A stretch of 64,000 bases of DNA from Cladocopium goreaui (GCA_947184155.2 CAMXCT020001773.1:64715-128714); one strand, 5' to 3'. Shown: positions 10,467 through 22,035, counted from the stretch's first letter. The notes: generated from the sequence alone by a model not told the origin. Made by a program: numbers and translations.

Positions 10467-10536
10467 TCGTGGGATAAGCCACGGCCCGGCCGTAAGGAGC
10501 GGCACAGGATGCCCTGACTCTTGCGGGACTTGCGGG
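10467..10536 (-). CDS. exon of minus-strand gene
   Basis: Minus strand: acceptor AATAGTAG|C, frame PQVPQESGHPVPLLTAGPWL then IPR, donor GTTCAG. Proline-rich; no family recognised. Other frames are open too. Confidence 0.45.
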
Positions 10537-11094
10537 CTACTATTAAACTATAGTCGATAAATCTGTGTATGTATAGATATATACTCTAATGAGACTCTAA
10601 TATCTGCACACGCACAGATATATATATATATATATAATATATATGTGTGCGTGTGTGTTGGCAACTCTTTGCCTCATAATCCCGACGTCTTCCCAACCAG
10701 CAGGGAGCCACCAGCCGTTTACATGGCTAATCTGAGATACCTTGCCCACCTCCCCCCCCCAAAAAAAAAAACTTGGTATCTAAGATTAGTGGCAGGGTCT
10801 ATCATAGTGGCTGGCTATCTAAGGAATCTAAGCTACCGTTGTATTCCTCCATTGGTGGCAGCATATCTCAACTTCTTAAACATTTAAACTTCCAACGATT
10901 GGACAGTTGGACTGAAAAGTTTTAAGATGTTTTTCAGCTCAGCATCTACCGGTTGCGCTGACCAGTTGAACTTCAATTGTGACCTCAAAACAGCCCTGAA
11001 CGGGCTCAGCAGCTCAGGGTGTGTGCTAAGTTATGCATGCAAAAGGGAGTGATCCATTTTTAGGTACTTCCCAACATTAGCAACACTTATGCAC

Positions 11095-11203
11095 CAGTTA
11101 TAAATGGGATCATAACTCTTGCAACTAAGGTTATTTAGATGTATATATATGTATCACTTAAATGATGTTTTAAGCCAGCTAAAACTGTTAAGGCCTATAA
11201 CTG
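11095..11203. repeat. family H inverted-repeat element
   Basis: Left CAGTTATAAATGGGATCATAACTC; right CTAAAACTGTTAAGGCCTATAACTG. The interior TGCAACTAAGG...TATCACTTAA is shared with copies at 19,799, 34,274, 45,103 and 47,866. Confidence 0.75.
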
Positions 11204-12303
11204 AATGATGGCTATCCTCGTGAACTGACGTCTTCATTTGCCAAATTCATGCGAAATTCCGATGCATCCGATGCATCCCGCGTTAGAACTGCAATGATCC
11301 CTCAGGGAAGCACTAACAGCATCAATGTCATCCCCTGCTATTCGTCAAAACATCCGTTTTTGTTCATTTAAACCCAACGTTTTTGCTGGTTGTATTCCTG
11401 TTTTGCTAAATCACAAATGTCCGCATTTTGGTTGGTTGGTAAATGCCTAAATAATCACCAGTTTGGTTGCTTCTTACAACGTCAATGTTTGGTGGTTATG
11501 GCAACATGGTTCGAGCCTTAAAACCATACAAACAAAATCCGACCAAAGTGGGTTCATCATCACTTATTTGGGCAAATTGCGGCAAATCAGAATAGCTATA
11601 CAACCCTGAAAATATGAAGTAAGCATCATCTAGAACATCCTGGTAACATCCTGGAAACACATCTAGAACATCCTGGGGGTTGCTATACAGTAGAACCAAC
11701 TGCCAAAGTTCGACCGTTTTGGGATAGTCACCCATTTTGACCATGTCTAAAGAGATCGTGGTGAAGTCGTTGATTTAGTTAATTGCCACGCAATATAGCT
11801 AACAAGTACCCTCTAGTAATTTCATATGGCTTGCTAGAAAATGAGCCGTTTGGCATTGGCGCGATGATGTTCTATATGTTCTCAGCAAAATAGCGTGGGG
11901 ATTTATTTCAAGCGAGCCATGGTCTGCATGAAATTGGGGACTCCGTTCCATCCGCTGGTTCATCATCATTTCCATACCTTAAGTGACGTAATTGAACTAT
12001 TGGGGCGATATTCTCAGACGAAAAATCATACATTATTTGTTTTATTGCAGCAAATCACCCATTGAGTTTGATGGTAAAACCCGGGATGTTCCAGCTAGAC
12101 ATGTAAAAAACTCAAAGTGCAATTGAAAGTAGCAGCATCAAGGAAATTACCGATTCTGCCCATTTTATCCCCAGTATACTCGCATTGTATCCCCCTGGTA
12201 TCCTAATTCTATCCCCATTATATACACACACACCAAAAAAATGTTTTGTTTTGTTGTTTTTCTCTGGTGATATCCCACACTAATCAAAATATAATACTGC
12301 TTG
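11204..12303. other. no gene recognised
   Basis: AT-rich intron-like sequence. A minus-strand frame at 11,496-11,744 has no splice support and is not called. No family A-D element could be delimited here. Confidence 0.5.
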
Positions 12304-12390
12304 CTGGTTTCAACCCCTTTGCAAAAATATTAGTCAGTTGGGATTATTATTCATATGGAAAAATATAAAATGTTGCAAACCACCGACCAG
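12304..12390. repeat. family A element, degenerate
   Basis: Starts CTGGTTTCAACCCC and ends AAACCACCGACCAG; the interior ATATTAGTCAGTTGGGATTATT matches the subtype at 14,419. Confidence 0.75.
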
Positions 12391-12800
12391 AATATATATA
12401 TATACAATCACATATTATACGCCAATCATGGCCATATTATCCCATCATTTTACCCTTGAATCCCTGTATAGATCAGACAACCCCATCACGTGAGGCTTCT
12501 GTATGATCTGTTAAGTTTATTTAGAGGACATATAGGGGTTTCCATCAATGGGGATATCCCCAAAATGGATGGTTTATAATGGAGAATCCCTCTTAAAATC
12601 GATGATTTGGGGGTACCCCCATTTATGTATACTTAGGTGGGTTTATAAACCAACAAACGAAACGTTTGGGGCCCACCGCCCTTTGGTAGACTAACATAGC
12701 TATGGAGAATCAAGCTTTCGATAGGTAAATCAATTGCGAATATCTAACCATGTTCCAGAGCTCAGACCAAGCTAGCTTACCTTAAAGGGTATGCACCATA

Positions 12801-12903
12801 TGGAGGTTTCCTAAAAATGGTGTACCCCAAAATCATATTTGTTTAAAAACAAATCCATGAAAAAACAATCCAGGTATTGGGGTATCCCCATTTTAGGAAA
12901 CTC
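12801..12903. repeat. family I inverted-repeat element
   Basis: Arms GGTTTCCTAAAAATGG-TACCCC and GGGGTATCCCCATTTTAGGAAAC. A second copy is at 37,142 and a partial one near 43,710. Confidence 0.8.
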
Positions 12904-13028
12904 GATGTTCCTAAACCCCATGAATACTATAGTTATATGTAATTATCATAGACCATAGTGAAATTGGAGTGAACTGTTCACCAACTTAGCTATCCAACAG
13001 TGTAACAGAGGGGGCCCTTTTTGGGCAC

Positions 13029-13150
13029 CAGATTGTCGTCCATGAAACTCCGAGGCGGATCTCAGTAGACGTTGCTGCTGCATCCGGTTGTTGCGATGCA
13101 GGGAAGGCCGACGGCTCTGGAGGGGGGCTGTACCTCGGGAACCATGTCAG
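13029..13150 (-). CDS. exon of minus-strand gene
   Basis: Minus strand: acceptor CCACAGAG|CTG, frame LTWFPRYSPPPEPSAFPASQ then QPDAAATSTEIRLG, donor GTGCCC. The plus strand is also open (VVHETPRRISVDVAAASGCC), so strand comes from splice sites and neighbours. Proline- and alanine-rich, probably a linker. Confidence 0.5.
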
Positions 13151-13951
13151 CTCTGTGGGTTTTCATGGGATTTAACGGGATTTAATGGGATATATTGTTT
13201 GTTGGTTTATAAACCATATCAATACTATAATATAGTAGTATCTACTATATATATATATAGCATCGATCGTATACCATAGTGAAATTGGAGTGAACTGTAC
13301 ACAAACTTAGCTATCGAACAGGGGCCCCACCTTGTAGTTACCATCTTGTGACTTGAACATGGCTGGCTGGAAAATCTCCCAGCAATAGTTCAATGATTTT
13401 CACCAGCGAACTAAACCTTCATTTCATAGAGGATTTTCCAGCCAGCCACGGCATGTTTTTTGGTTTATAACCTCATCTAACTAGTTCGATACATCCGATA
13501 TATCCCCAAAAAACGCGGTGAACTAAACCAACTTAGCTATCGAACAGGGGCCCTACATTGCAGCGTCTGGTAGTCTAATCTGACTGGGAAATAGATGGAA
13601 AATCCCTTGATGCTTCGGATTGGATCTAAGTGCCTTCTGACTATTGCAAACATACAGCTATGGCCCTCTTTTCTTCGTTATGCCCATGGGATAAAAAAAG
13701 CTCTTGCAACTAAGCTTAGATAACATATCACTTAGGTGAGTTTGTTTTTTTCTTTTAAGCCACTTAGAACTGGCTATAACTATAACTCAACTCAACTCTA
13801 TTCCCTCATGGCTTGGAAGGCCTGAAAAGCCAAACGAGACTGATTCATCATCTACATGTAACATCGAATATAACCCATATACAACAATATATTATAGTAC
13901 CCACTCCATATCTAGGTATATCTCATCAACAAATAACAAATTATAAACTAG

Positions 13952-14075
13952 TACAATGTGGTGTCATCAGTTATAAGTTGGTTTATAAGCCCCAGTAACC
14001 ATAGTTATAAGTATCATAAACCATAGTTATTGGAGTTATAAACCAACTTAGCTATCTTGGGGGCCTCACATTGTA
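13952..14075. repeat. family C inverted-repeat element (C4)
   Basis: Starts TACAATGTGGTGTCATCAG and ends GGGGGCCTCACATTGTA, with the same TTATAAACCAACTTAGC and CATAAACCATAGTTATTGG interior as the other copies. Confidence 0.85.
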
Positions 14076-14418
14076 ATAATAATATGGGGTGTATTTCATA
14101 AAATCCGTTCTCCATATGATGTTATTACCCACGTATACGATTCCTGAGTCCCGCACAAGTGGTGCTATTGGGGAGTATATGCCAATTTGTCATTCATAAA
14201 CGGCCACATATTGTTGGTTATATTAATCCCCTTATATCCCCATGAAATATTACACATCTGAAAAACAATGTTTTCGGTTTTACCGTTTTACCCATCATTA
14301 TTGTTGGTAAAATCCCACCTATTATGTATATCACCATGTTGGTTAAATATCCCATTATCTTTCCCATTATCTTTCCAGTTATTTCCCAATATTGTTGCTT
14401 GAAATTACCAATTCATAT

Positions 14419-14520
14419 CTGGTTGGTGGTTGCAACCCCTCTGAAGAATATTAGTCAGTTGGGATAATTATTCCCAATATATGGAAAGTCATAAATTTCA
14501 TGTTCCAAACTACCAACCAG
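14419..14520. repeat. family A inverted-repeat element
   Basis: Termini CTGGTTGGTGGTTGCAACC and AACTACCAACCAG, with the interior ATATTAGTCAGTTGGGATAATT. Confidence 0.9.
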
Positions 14521-14817
14521 CCCTATTTTATTTCCATTATGCTTGGTTTTTCCCCATGATGGTTGGTGTTACGCCCCTTTTTTTACCAATTTTTGACCGG
14601 AGAGTCACCATAAATTGCCCCCGTCGACTCCTCCATATTCAGACCCCACTTGGCGATCATCTACCCTCTGGTAAACATACAGAAAACGAACTGGAAAATC
14701 ACAATTTTTAATGGGTAAATCCACTATTTCTATGGCAATTTGGGTAACATGGCTGGGAAATCCATCGGGAAAACTCATTGCCAATCAGCCAGAGGGCCCC
14801 GTCGCCAAAAATGGACC

Positions 14818-14893
14818 AAATTCTTTGCTGGTGAACGTAGATATTCTCATACCGAAAAGACTAAAGGGTTAAAGTATCCATGTAAGATTGACC
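14818..14893. repeat. family G element
   Basis: Contains TTCTTTGCTGGTGAACGTAG followed by ACTAAAGGGTTAAAGTATCC and ATGTAAGATTGACCTAG, as in the copies at 5,521 and 28,901. Confidence 0.8.
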
Positions 14894-15343
14894 TAGAACC
14901 CATGTGATAATATGGAAAATCATCGGGGAAATCCATGATAATCCACTAGAAATGGATGTTTTCAGCTGGAAAAATCATCGAACATCATCGCAGAGGGATT
15001 TTCCAGCCATGTGGCTGATTACCAAAGGATAAGCAAAGATCTGCAAAACCACATAGCGGGACCACTAGACTTTATGTTTTGTTGGTTTATAAATAACCAT
15101 CTAACTAGTTTGATTCCCCGATAAACCCAACAGTTATTGTATACTTACAAAATCTTACAAAGCAACAAACAACTATCACAAATCAACTTTGATATCAATT
15201 TCATAAATCCATAAATTGCTTTATTGTTGAGTTAAACCCCCATTTCCTTTATCAAAATTGATGGATTTTCCATCATCATTTCACCATTTCACCGTGAGCT
15301 ACAACGGCCCCACAACAGCTACATAGAGCTATGGGGATCCCTG

Positions 15344-15650
15344 CAGTTATGGCCCAACTAACAATTATAAATGGAAATATAACTCCGATAACTCAGGTTA
15401 TACATCATTACCCATATGCGAACCATGGTGCTGGAATATGCACACCTACATAAAAACCCCCAAAATCACCCAGTTTTTTAGGTAAATATTCCAGCACCAT
15501 GGTTCGCATCTGGGTATTCTAATTGTAGATATTCCAGCTATATTCCCCATATTCCCCATAAACCCTAGTTATCTACTAGTCATCCCTATAAAATTCAGGT
15601 TATTCATCAATATAACCCCTTAAAAATAGCTGTTAGTTGGGCCATGACTG
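15344..15650. repeat. family D element with a family E hairpin nested inside
   Basis: The outer arms CAGTTATGGCCCAACTAAC and GTTAGTTGGGCCATGACTG define a long family D copy. Inside it, 15,410-15,516 is a complete family E hairpin with arms GCGAACCATGGTGCTGGAATA and TATTCCAGCACCATGGTTCGC. This shows one family inserting into another. Confidence 0.85.
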
Positions 15651-15669
15651 TGTATCTCTTCAACCTTAC

Positions 15670-15789
15670 CCAGGTGCTGCGCGCTTGCAAAATGTCGCCG
15701 GCGATGCGCAGCACGGATCTCGCCTGCGCTCCATTCCTCTCGCGAGAAGCTGGTTTCCTGGGCGCGAAGAAACTCTTCAATGGACAATC
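15670..15789 (-). CDS. exon of minus-strand gene (clear case)
   Basis: Minus strand: acceptor GGTTACGAG|GA, frame LSIEEFLRAQETSFSREEWS then AGEIRAAHRRRHFASAQHL, donor GTAAGG (close to consensus). All three plus frames are open as well, but none has comparable splice sites and composition. Charged helical character; no family recognised. Confidence 0.65.
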
Positions 15790-16059
15790 CTCGTAACCGA
15801 ATAATGGAGATTAGAATGGGAAAATCGGAAAAACATAGGGAACATCATGGACAACAACCATAAATAAAGGTAAATCATCTATAAATAATCTATAAATCTA
15901 TAAATCATCTATAAAATATTGGCTAAATCATCTATAAATAAAGGAGATTTCCCAGTTCCCCAAGGGCCCGGTTTGTGGCGCTTGACCCATTTTGAAGAAA
16001 TATACTCAGCAGTTTTATATACTGCCCAAAACTCATTTTAGGATACCGATATATGTGAG

Positions 16060-16300
16060 TAAATTGAATATATAGTATATATGTATATATAGTGTATATA
16101 TATATATAGTGTATATATAGTGTATGTGTGTATATATATATATATATAGTGTATATATAGTGTATGTGTATATATATAGTGTATATATATAGTGTATATA
16201 TATATATAGTGTATATATATATATAGTGTATATATATAGTGTGTATATATATATAGTGTATATATAGTGTATATATAGTGTATATATAGTGTATAAATTA
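16060..16300. repeat. GTGTATATATA minisatellite
   Basis: Repeated GTGTATATATA units of variable TA length. Gives only spurious Tyr-Ile frames. Confidence 0.9.
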
Positions 16301-16310
16301 TGTTGTGGGC

Positions 16311-16430
16311 GAGTCTCTTCAGCTCCCCCGTGGATGCCATGGTCGTATTGGTGGATGCCCCAGTGGTCGGCGGTGATGCCGCCGCGGTGTCGGACGTAGG
16401 TGCTGCGGCGTCAGGGGAATCCTTGGAGTC
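16311..16430 (-). CDS. exon of minus-strand gene
   Basis: Minus strand: polypyrimidine tract and acceptor CCTTCACCAAG|GAC, frame DSKDSPDAAAPTSDTAAASP then TTGASTNTTMASTGELKRL, GC donor GCCCAC. Low-complexity Ala/Ser/Thr linker. The plus strand is open too. Confidence 0.5.
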
Positions 16431-16831
16431 CTTGGTGAAGGGGAAAAAACATTGCAATTTGTGGTGATTTGATCGGGTTTTCACTAGGTTTAACATGGTT
16501 TAACTACCTGCATCCCTGCTGGATACTGATTAGCACGTTGAATGCAATTCAGAACTAATTCATGGTCTCGAACGGCTTTTAACACCCATTACGGTTTTTT
16601 ACGTGTTCGAACGGTATTTAACGTAAATGAAGAGTTTGGCTGATTTGGTACCAAAGATGGCATGATATTCATGTATTTGCACCAACCTGTTCAAAACAAA
16701 AACTCCTCCAAAAAGCATAGAATTGCAATCCAAGATAACGAACATGAATCTTTCAGATGTTCTTCCCTTTTCTCTTTTCCCACCATGGTTCCTTTTTCTT
16801 CTCATCGCGCCCACACAAAGTTGATTTGGAC

Positions 16832-16992
16832 AAGGGAAATTGAGGATTTAACTAGGGAAATTGAGGATTTAACTATGGAAATTGATTATTTAACTAGGGA
16901 AATCGAAGATTTGTTTAACTGGGGAAATAGAAGATTTCACTAGGGAAAATGAGGATTTAACTAGGGAAAATGAGGACTTAACTAAAGAAATT
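16832..16992. repeat. 21-bp minisatellite, about seven units
   Basis: Units of ACTAGGGAAATTGAGGATTT plus one base repeat about seven times up to the family A element at 16,995. The period of 21 gives a heptapeptide (TREIEDL) in one plus frame, but no exon signals surround it. Confidence 0.8.
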
Positions 16993-16994
16993 GA

Positions 16995-17122
16995 CTGGTT
17001 GGTGGTGCAATAACCATCTTAAAAAATGATGGAGTTCGTCAATGGGAAGGATGACATCCCATAATATCCCATATACTATGGAAAATAAAAATTGTATAAA
17101 ATTGTTCCAAACCACCAACCAG
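16995..17122. repeat. family A element with TTGA target-site duplication
   Basis: Termini CTGGTTGGTGGTGC and CCACCAACCAG; TTGA directly precedes and follows the element. Confidence 0.92.
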
Positions 17123-17154
17123 TTGAGGATTTACCTACATAGAGATTGCATCTA

Positions 17155-17263
17155 TACCCTCTGGTAATGAAACGTGGGCTGGAAAATCCCCCTATGGAGT
17201 CTTACTGGGAAAATCATCGAACTGGTGGATGTGAAAAATTGCTACGTGTGGTTACCAGAGGTA
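17155..17263. repeat. family B inverted-repeat element
   Basis: TACCCTCTGGTAATGAAACG on the left and GTTACCAGAGGTA on the right; the interior has decayed. Confidence 0.75.
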
Positions 17264-17779
17264 TATTGGGTTCAAGGGAAAATCTACGGGAAACGTTATT
17301 GTGATCCAAATTTACAGGAAAATTGAAGCAACAACAAATGTCTTTCCACCAACAAAGATGTCTTCCCACCAGCAAAAAATGATTGAAACAACAAAGATGA
17401 GGAGTTCACTACAAAGACATGGGCAATCATTTGATCATCAATAAAAACGTGTTTACTTCACCAAAAAATGACATTTATATAACCACAACAAAATGGAACT
17501 TCCCCCCAAAAGAAGATGATGGGGTTGCTTTCTTGTCGTGTACATGGACATGTTCAATGAATGAGTGAAGGAAAACCACATACCACGATAAATGACGGAC
17601 AAAGTTTTGGATGTGGGACAAGAAAAACATGTTCACTTCAGAAGAACTTCATGGTTCCTGCAGGTATGTATATATATATATATAGCAAAAATGTACCCAA
17701 TGTTACGCGAAAAAGGAGTTCAAACAGCCAACATCAGATAATCCGTTCATAATGTTCACATATTTTCACATATTTTCAC

Positions 17780-17883
17780 CAGAGATTCAATCTGTTCCAC
17801 GACGATCTCTGATTCTTCAGTGTCAGGGGAAGCGGCCAACTTTGTTTTCGACCTGAGTCCGCGCCGATGCAGTTCCAAGCATA
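17780..17883 (-). CDS. exon of minus-strand gene
   Basis: Minus strand: acceptor CATGTCCTTGAAG|TA, frame CLELHRRGLRSKTKLAASPD then TEESEIVVEQIESL, donor GTGAAA. The island is GC-richer than its flanks. Predicted helical and charged; no family recognised. Confidence 0.6.
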
Positions 17884-18329
17884 CTTCAAGGACATGAAGT
17901 TGGATTATGCTAAGATCAAAACCTTGAGCCACCATGGTGAATTGATGCATCCAAAACCATTTTTCATCATTTTTCTATGCCACCTAATGTATCCAAATGT
18001 GGCATTTGACACGTTTTGACCAACATTTGCTTTGTCAAAATAACAAATAAAGAGTCCCCCTGACACCATGCCAGGTGGTGTGTGAATTTCATTCACCTGC
18101 CCACCACCGAATAGTTCACTCACTTTTTTGCAAACCAACATGCTACAACCAGCCCAAGTTCTTGCAAAGTTCTGATGCTGTCTATCCAAAACCAAACGTC
18201 TGTCAACATACATACCCCATCCCAAAAAAAACACACACAATATTCAATCATATTCACAATCCCACTCATCCCAAGTTCTATCATGTTCTATCCACATGTA
18301 TCTCCCCATCTATCGCTGCTTGGTTCGTC

Positions 18330-18434
18330 CCAGATGCGTGGGCGACAACATCGAGATGTGCTCGGCGAGTTTCAGTTTGGAGGTCTTCAAGGCCTGGTAG
18401 ACTTCCTGCGGAGTCCGCTTCGGTGCTGCTCGTT
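18330..18434 (-). CDS. exon of minus-strand gene
   Basis: Minus strand: acceptor TTTCTTCAG|AA, frame RAAPKRTPQEVYQALKTSKL then KLAEHISMLSPTHLG. The 3' limit is uncertain (GTTGTC or GC donors). Overlapping plus frames are longer but less protein-like. Confidence 0.55.
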
Positions 18435-18518
18435 CTGAAGAAATCTGGTGCCTTTAAGCATCAAAAAACAAGAGACATGTGGGGTTTTAATGTGAGCTTA
18501 ATAGTTACCTGGTTGGTG

Positions 18519-18611
18519 GTTGACCTACCCCTCTGAAAAATATTAGTCAGTTCAGAGTATGATTCCCAATAATAAATGGAAAACTAAAAAATGTCCCAAA
18601 CCACCAAACAG
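18519..18611. repeat. family A element with TTAC target-site duplication
   Basis: Termini CTGGTTGGTGGTTGACC and AACCACCAAACAG, flanked on both sides by TTAC. Confidence 0.9.
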
Positions 18612-19046
18612 TTACATAAGTTACAAGTGTTGAAATAGTTTGAAAAACTCTGGTTGATGATTCTGTGAATTTCACCAACATTTTCCCATTGGGGTTATGA
18701 CATTTCATGATCAACGAAGGAATTTTGATGATTGTGTGGGGATTACTGCACGTCATCCATTAAGTGGGATTGATATGGATTGATACCAACTGGTATCATT
18801 TGGACTATGAACATGGTTATTGTGCGAATTATCCCATGTTCAAACGCCAAATGATTGGCGGATACTTGGCGGCGACCTGAGAAGATTGTTCTTTTTGGAG
18901 ATTGGCCTCGTTTCTCGTTTAGTTTCCAGGGTATGCCTTTACCCACCTAAGATGTGTTGCTCTTCTTTTAACCCATAGTCCCGTGGTCATGGTCGAAGTT
19001 GTACCAGATATGCTTACCATGATTTACCATGATTTACCATCAGCAC

Positions 19047-19144
19047 AACGCGGCCGCGGAGTCCGGCCTTGCTACCTCCTTTGCTGGGAACAGCTCCAAT
19101 CTGTTCCTGGCGCAGAACCGCTGAATGAGAACAGCCGGCTTCTC
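19047..19144 (-). CDS. exon of minus-strand gene
   Basis: Minus strand: acceptor TGTAAG|GAG, phase 0, frame EKPAVLIQRFCARNRLELFP then AKEVARPDSAAA, donor GTGCTG. No family recognised. Confidence 0.6.
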
Positions 19145-19337
19145 CTTACATTTCCTTACCACACATGACACATGGGAAGCAAATTATATCAAATTATGTT
19201 ATATAGTTATATACATTATCATCACAAAAAATCTATTAAAATCTGTGATAACCCAACAGCCAGCAATATCGAAATGCTCCGAAATGGCCACACAAAGATA
19301 CACATGAAAATTCACAGACATGTCCAAAGGACCCAAC

Positions 19338-19424
19338 AAAAACTCGGCAGTTTCAGCGGAACGTCCGACAGAGTTTCCCGGGGATCTAGAAAGTTCGACA
19401 AGAACTTTCAGTTCAATCGGAGGC
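19338..19424 (-). CDS. exon of minus-strand gene
   Basis: Minus strand: acceptor TTTCCAATAG|G, frame PPIELKVLVELSRSPGNSVG then RSAETAEF, donor GTTGGG. The frame stays open another 100 bp (LGPLDMSVNFHVYL), so the donor is a choice. It has no early ATG. Confidence 0.55.
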
Positions 19425-19545
19425 CTATTGGAAAACCATAGGAAAACAATAGGAAAATGGTGGTTTAATGAGTTGTTTGTGGTGATTTAGTGGTGATTTA
19501 AATGGGGTTTTATGGGATTTAATGGTGATTTATATAGGATACCCT

Positions 19546-19655
19546 CTGGTTGGTGGTTTCAACCTACCCCCCTGAAAAATGATGGAGTTCGTCAGATTGG
19601 ATCATCATCCCAACTCTTGGGGAAAATCAAATCCATGTTCCAAACCACCAACCAG
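19546..19655. repeat. family A inverted-repeat element
   Basis: Termini CTGGTTGGTGGTTTCAACC and CAAACCACCAACCAG; interior AAATGATGGAGTTCGTCAG. Confidence 0.92.
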
Positions 19656-19798
19656 TTTACTGTATATACTGTGAAGATCTATTTTCAGACAAATTAAAAC
19701 ACGAACTAAGATTACTATTAGCCATGAAGATGTGATTTCAAATTCAATCGTTACTTAAACTCACATTTTGGCTGTTGGCCATACATGGCCATACATGC

Positions 19799-19882
19799 AG
19801 TTGTAACTGGCTCATAACCTAAGTGATATGTGTTTCACCTTAGTTCCAGCATAATCCGGCCATGACTGTGAGCCATAACTGT
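19799..19882. repeat. family H element
   Basis: CAGTTGTAACTGGCTCATAA on the left, AGCCATAACTGTG on the right, interior GTGTTTCACCTTAGTT. Confidence 0.7.
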
Positions 19883-19923
19883 GGTTCCCACTAAAAAAAA
19901 TGAACAAATGGGGACCTTCATAT

Positions 19924-20033
19924 CTGGTTGGTGGTTGACCTACCCCTCTGAAAAAAAAAAAATAGTCAGTTGGGATGATTATCACATACAAGTATATTAT
20001 GGAAAATAAAAAATGTTCCAAACCACCAACCAG
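19924..20033. repeat. family A inverted-repeat element
   Basis: Termini CTGGTTGGTGGTTGACC and AAACCACCAACCAG; interior AGTCAGTTGGGATGATTATC. Confidence 0.92.
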
Positions 20034-20399
20034 ATATTATTGCGACATTTGGGAGAATAACCATCCATTCACCAGCTACGACTTAGGTTACCAGGTGCCA
20101 GGGTTTTGACTCACCTAATCTTTGAGATCGACCCGGGTGCCGTGTGCCCGATGTTTTAATGGGACACCAATTTTAATGGGCCAGAGGTAGCTAGATTGGC
20201 CATGGGATAAACACTGAAAAAATCCATCTAACTAACTAAATAACTAACTCCATGACCCATCATTTGGTTATTTAACATAGCCATGGAAAATGGACCATTT
20301 ATAGATGATTTTCCCATTAAAACCTCCATTTATAAGGGATTTCCCATGGCTATGTTAAATAACTAGATGGTAAGTAAAAAACAACATGAGCAAAAATAC

Positions 20400-20518
20400 A
20401 TGCCAAAGAGATCCGGCGCGTCCGAGATTCGAGATAAGCTAAATCTCTGATCCGGTTCAACGCGTACTCTTTCCTTGGTGTCGCATGGCACCATGCACAC
20501 GGCACAGGCCCATTTAGC
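20400..20518 (-). CDS. exon of minus-strand gene
   Basis: Minus strand: acceptor CATCATAAG|G. The phase left by the exon at 20,658-20,792 selects the frame LNGPVPCAWCHATPRKEYAL then NRIRDLAYLESRTRRIS. Donor GTATTT. A CxxC pair (CAWC) is visible but too little for a zinc-finger call. A second frame (WACAVCMVPCDTKERV) is also open. Confidence 0.55.
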
Positions 20519-20657
20519 CTTATGATGGGTGCATGATCAGCAAAATTGGAGAAAACAGAGGTAGTCACATGTTTATCTGTGTTCCCAAGCATAGGTATAA
20601 AATATCATGAAATCACGCAGGATGTTGATGTAAATAGTAAACAGCCCAAAAACTTAC

Positions 20658-20792
20658 CTTTCTTGGAATGTGGTGAATTCCTTCATGGTGGGGTTTAAGA
20701 GGGTGCGGCCTAACCATTGATCCAGCTGTCTGATCCGTAGCGTCAAATTGCGAAAGGATTCCTTTCCAGTTTCCAAGGCTGACTTTGTCCAT
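20658..20792 (-). CDS. exon of minus-strand gene (clear splice sites)
   Basis: Minus strand: acceptor TTCCCAATCAG|A and consensus donor GTAAGT. Frame TKSALETGKESFRNLTLRIR then QLDQWLGRTLLNPTMKEFTT; it leaves AG, which joins in phase to the exon at 20,518. Helical character. No family recognised. One of the best-supported exons on this strand. Confidence 0.68.
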
Positions 20793-21438
20793 CTGATTGG
20801 GAAATGATTCATTGATTTCTTCTAAAACGTCAAAGGGTGGTGCGAAACGACACAGGGAGATATCATCCCTATCTGTCAGCTGATTTTATATCTGCAATCA
20901 CGTTTTCTTGGCAGACTTAGGATATATCGCCCATCCATGGCAAAAACAATGCCCATTTAAACTACCCAACCAAGTCTTGTCCAGTTTCCATGTGCCAAGC
21001 GCCACTGCAAGGTCTATTTGATGTGCAAAATTGAAACAGTTTTGCGAATGATGCCCCCTTTCCAACAATCGGCTTCGATAAGTTCGATTCATATGCCAAA
21101 ACAATGCTTGCAGAAACCCCAAGAAGAAAAGGACCCTTTACACTAACATAATGTGCCATGTTTGATGTCCAAGATCCACGTGCGGTGTGCATGATTAAAT
21201 ACCATGCAAAGTGCATTTTGGCTCATCGTGATGACATGGTTGGCAATCAAACAGAATCCATAAAGCATGCACGACCCCCTGAGTTGTATTGATTCTGCGT
21301 TCATGCATTTCTAAAAAACAACACCCTTAAAACCAGTCAAACACATAATTTCAATTCTTATGATAAAAACCTGATTTTGGCCTCTGCTCCCATTCGAATG
21401 TTTCATCCAAGCTTCATGTTTTGGATAGGTAGAAAAAC
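20793..21438. other. intron-like, one weak exon candidate
   Basis: A minus-strand island near 20,965-21,010 reads DLAVALGTWKLDKTW before a GTTGGG donor but lacks a firm acceptor. The rest shows no element I could delimit. Confidence 0.4.
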
Positions 21439-21513
21439 CTGTGACGGATGTTCCCACATGGATTCCCCTTTGCTCTCATTCTGGAAATACTTCTGCCCCT
21501 CTTCATCTTCTGC
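21439..21513 (-). CDS. exon with WW-domain C-terminal half
   Basis: Minus strand: acceptor GCCTCGTAG|GCA, 25 codons in phase 0 at both ends, donor GTTTTT. The peptide AEDEEGQKYFQNESKGESMW followed by EHPSQ matches the second half of a WW domain: an aromatic pair (YF), N, the S/T-x-x-x-S turn, then the second Trp and the HP dipeptide. WW domains bind proline-rich peptides. The first Trp should be in the preceding exon, which I could not place. An in-frame TAG precedes the acceptor, as expected if splicing occurs there. Confidence 0.62.
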
Positions 21514-22035
21514 CTACGAGGCGGAAAATATCGGCGGGGCCTCCTTGGAAGCGATGACAAAATCGCAAAAAACGACCATCATTTCACCTTTAAAAAAAAC
21601 ATTTTTTTTGATATTATATTCAATTTTCAGAAAGAACCATGTATTTCCGAAAATGTTGATGTGTTATTTTCCGGAGGGTTAAGATGAAAGTCAAAGGGTG
21701 AATTTTGAATTGAATCCATGACTGACTTTAACATGTTGCAGGGGAAACCAATCTTTGGAACCGCCGAGCTAGCCACAACACCACGGTTGACTACATCCAC
21801 CATGACTCCTACTTAAACTCGCTTGAAACCTGTTTATACGTATATACAAAAATCATAGTGAATCTTAGATACTTCCGAACAAAATCTATTTGTTTTAACT
21901 GGTAAATGTACATTTGCATATTTTACCATTGAAATCGCAAAAAAAACAACTAAAGTACTATAGTTTCCCGCAGCACGTGCGCTACGCCCACCAGGTACTT
22001 TCAATCACTCTCATATGGATCATATGGTTTTTTTC

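Noticed and set aside
10300-10505. histidine-rich minus-strand frame
   Set aside because: The histidine run is the GAT/GGT microsatellite; only the segment at 10,467-10,536 has splice support.
21214-21225. CATTTTGGCTCA, a 12-base match to the dinoflagellate spliced leader
   Set aside because: Flanking bases do not match the leader on either side, it lies on the strand opposite to the local gene, and a 12-base match is only weakly unexpected in 64 kb.
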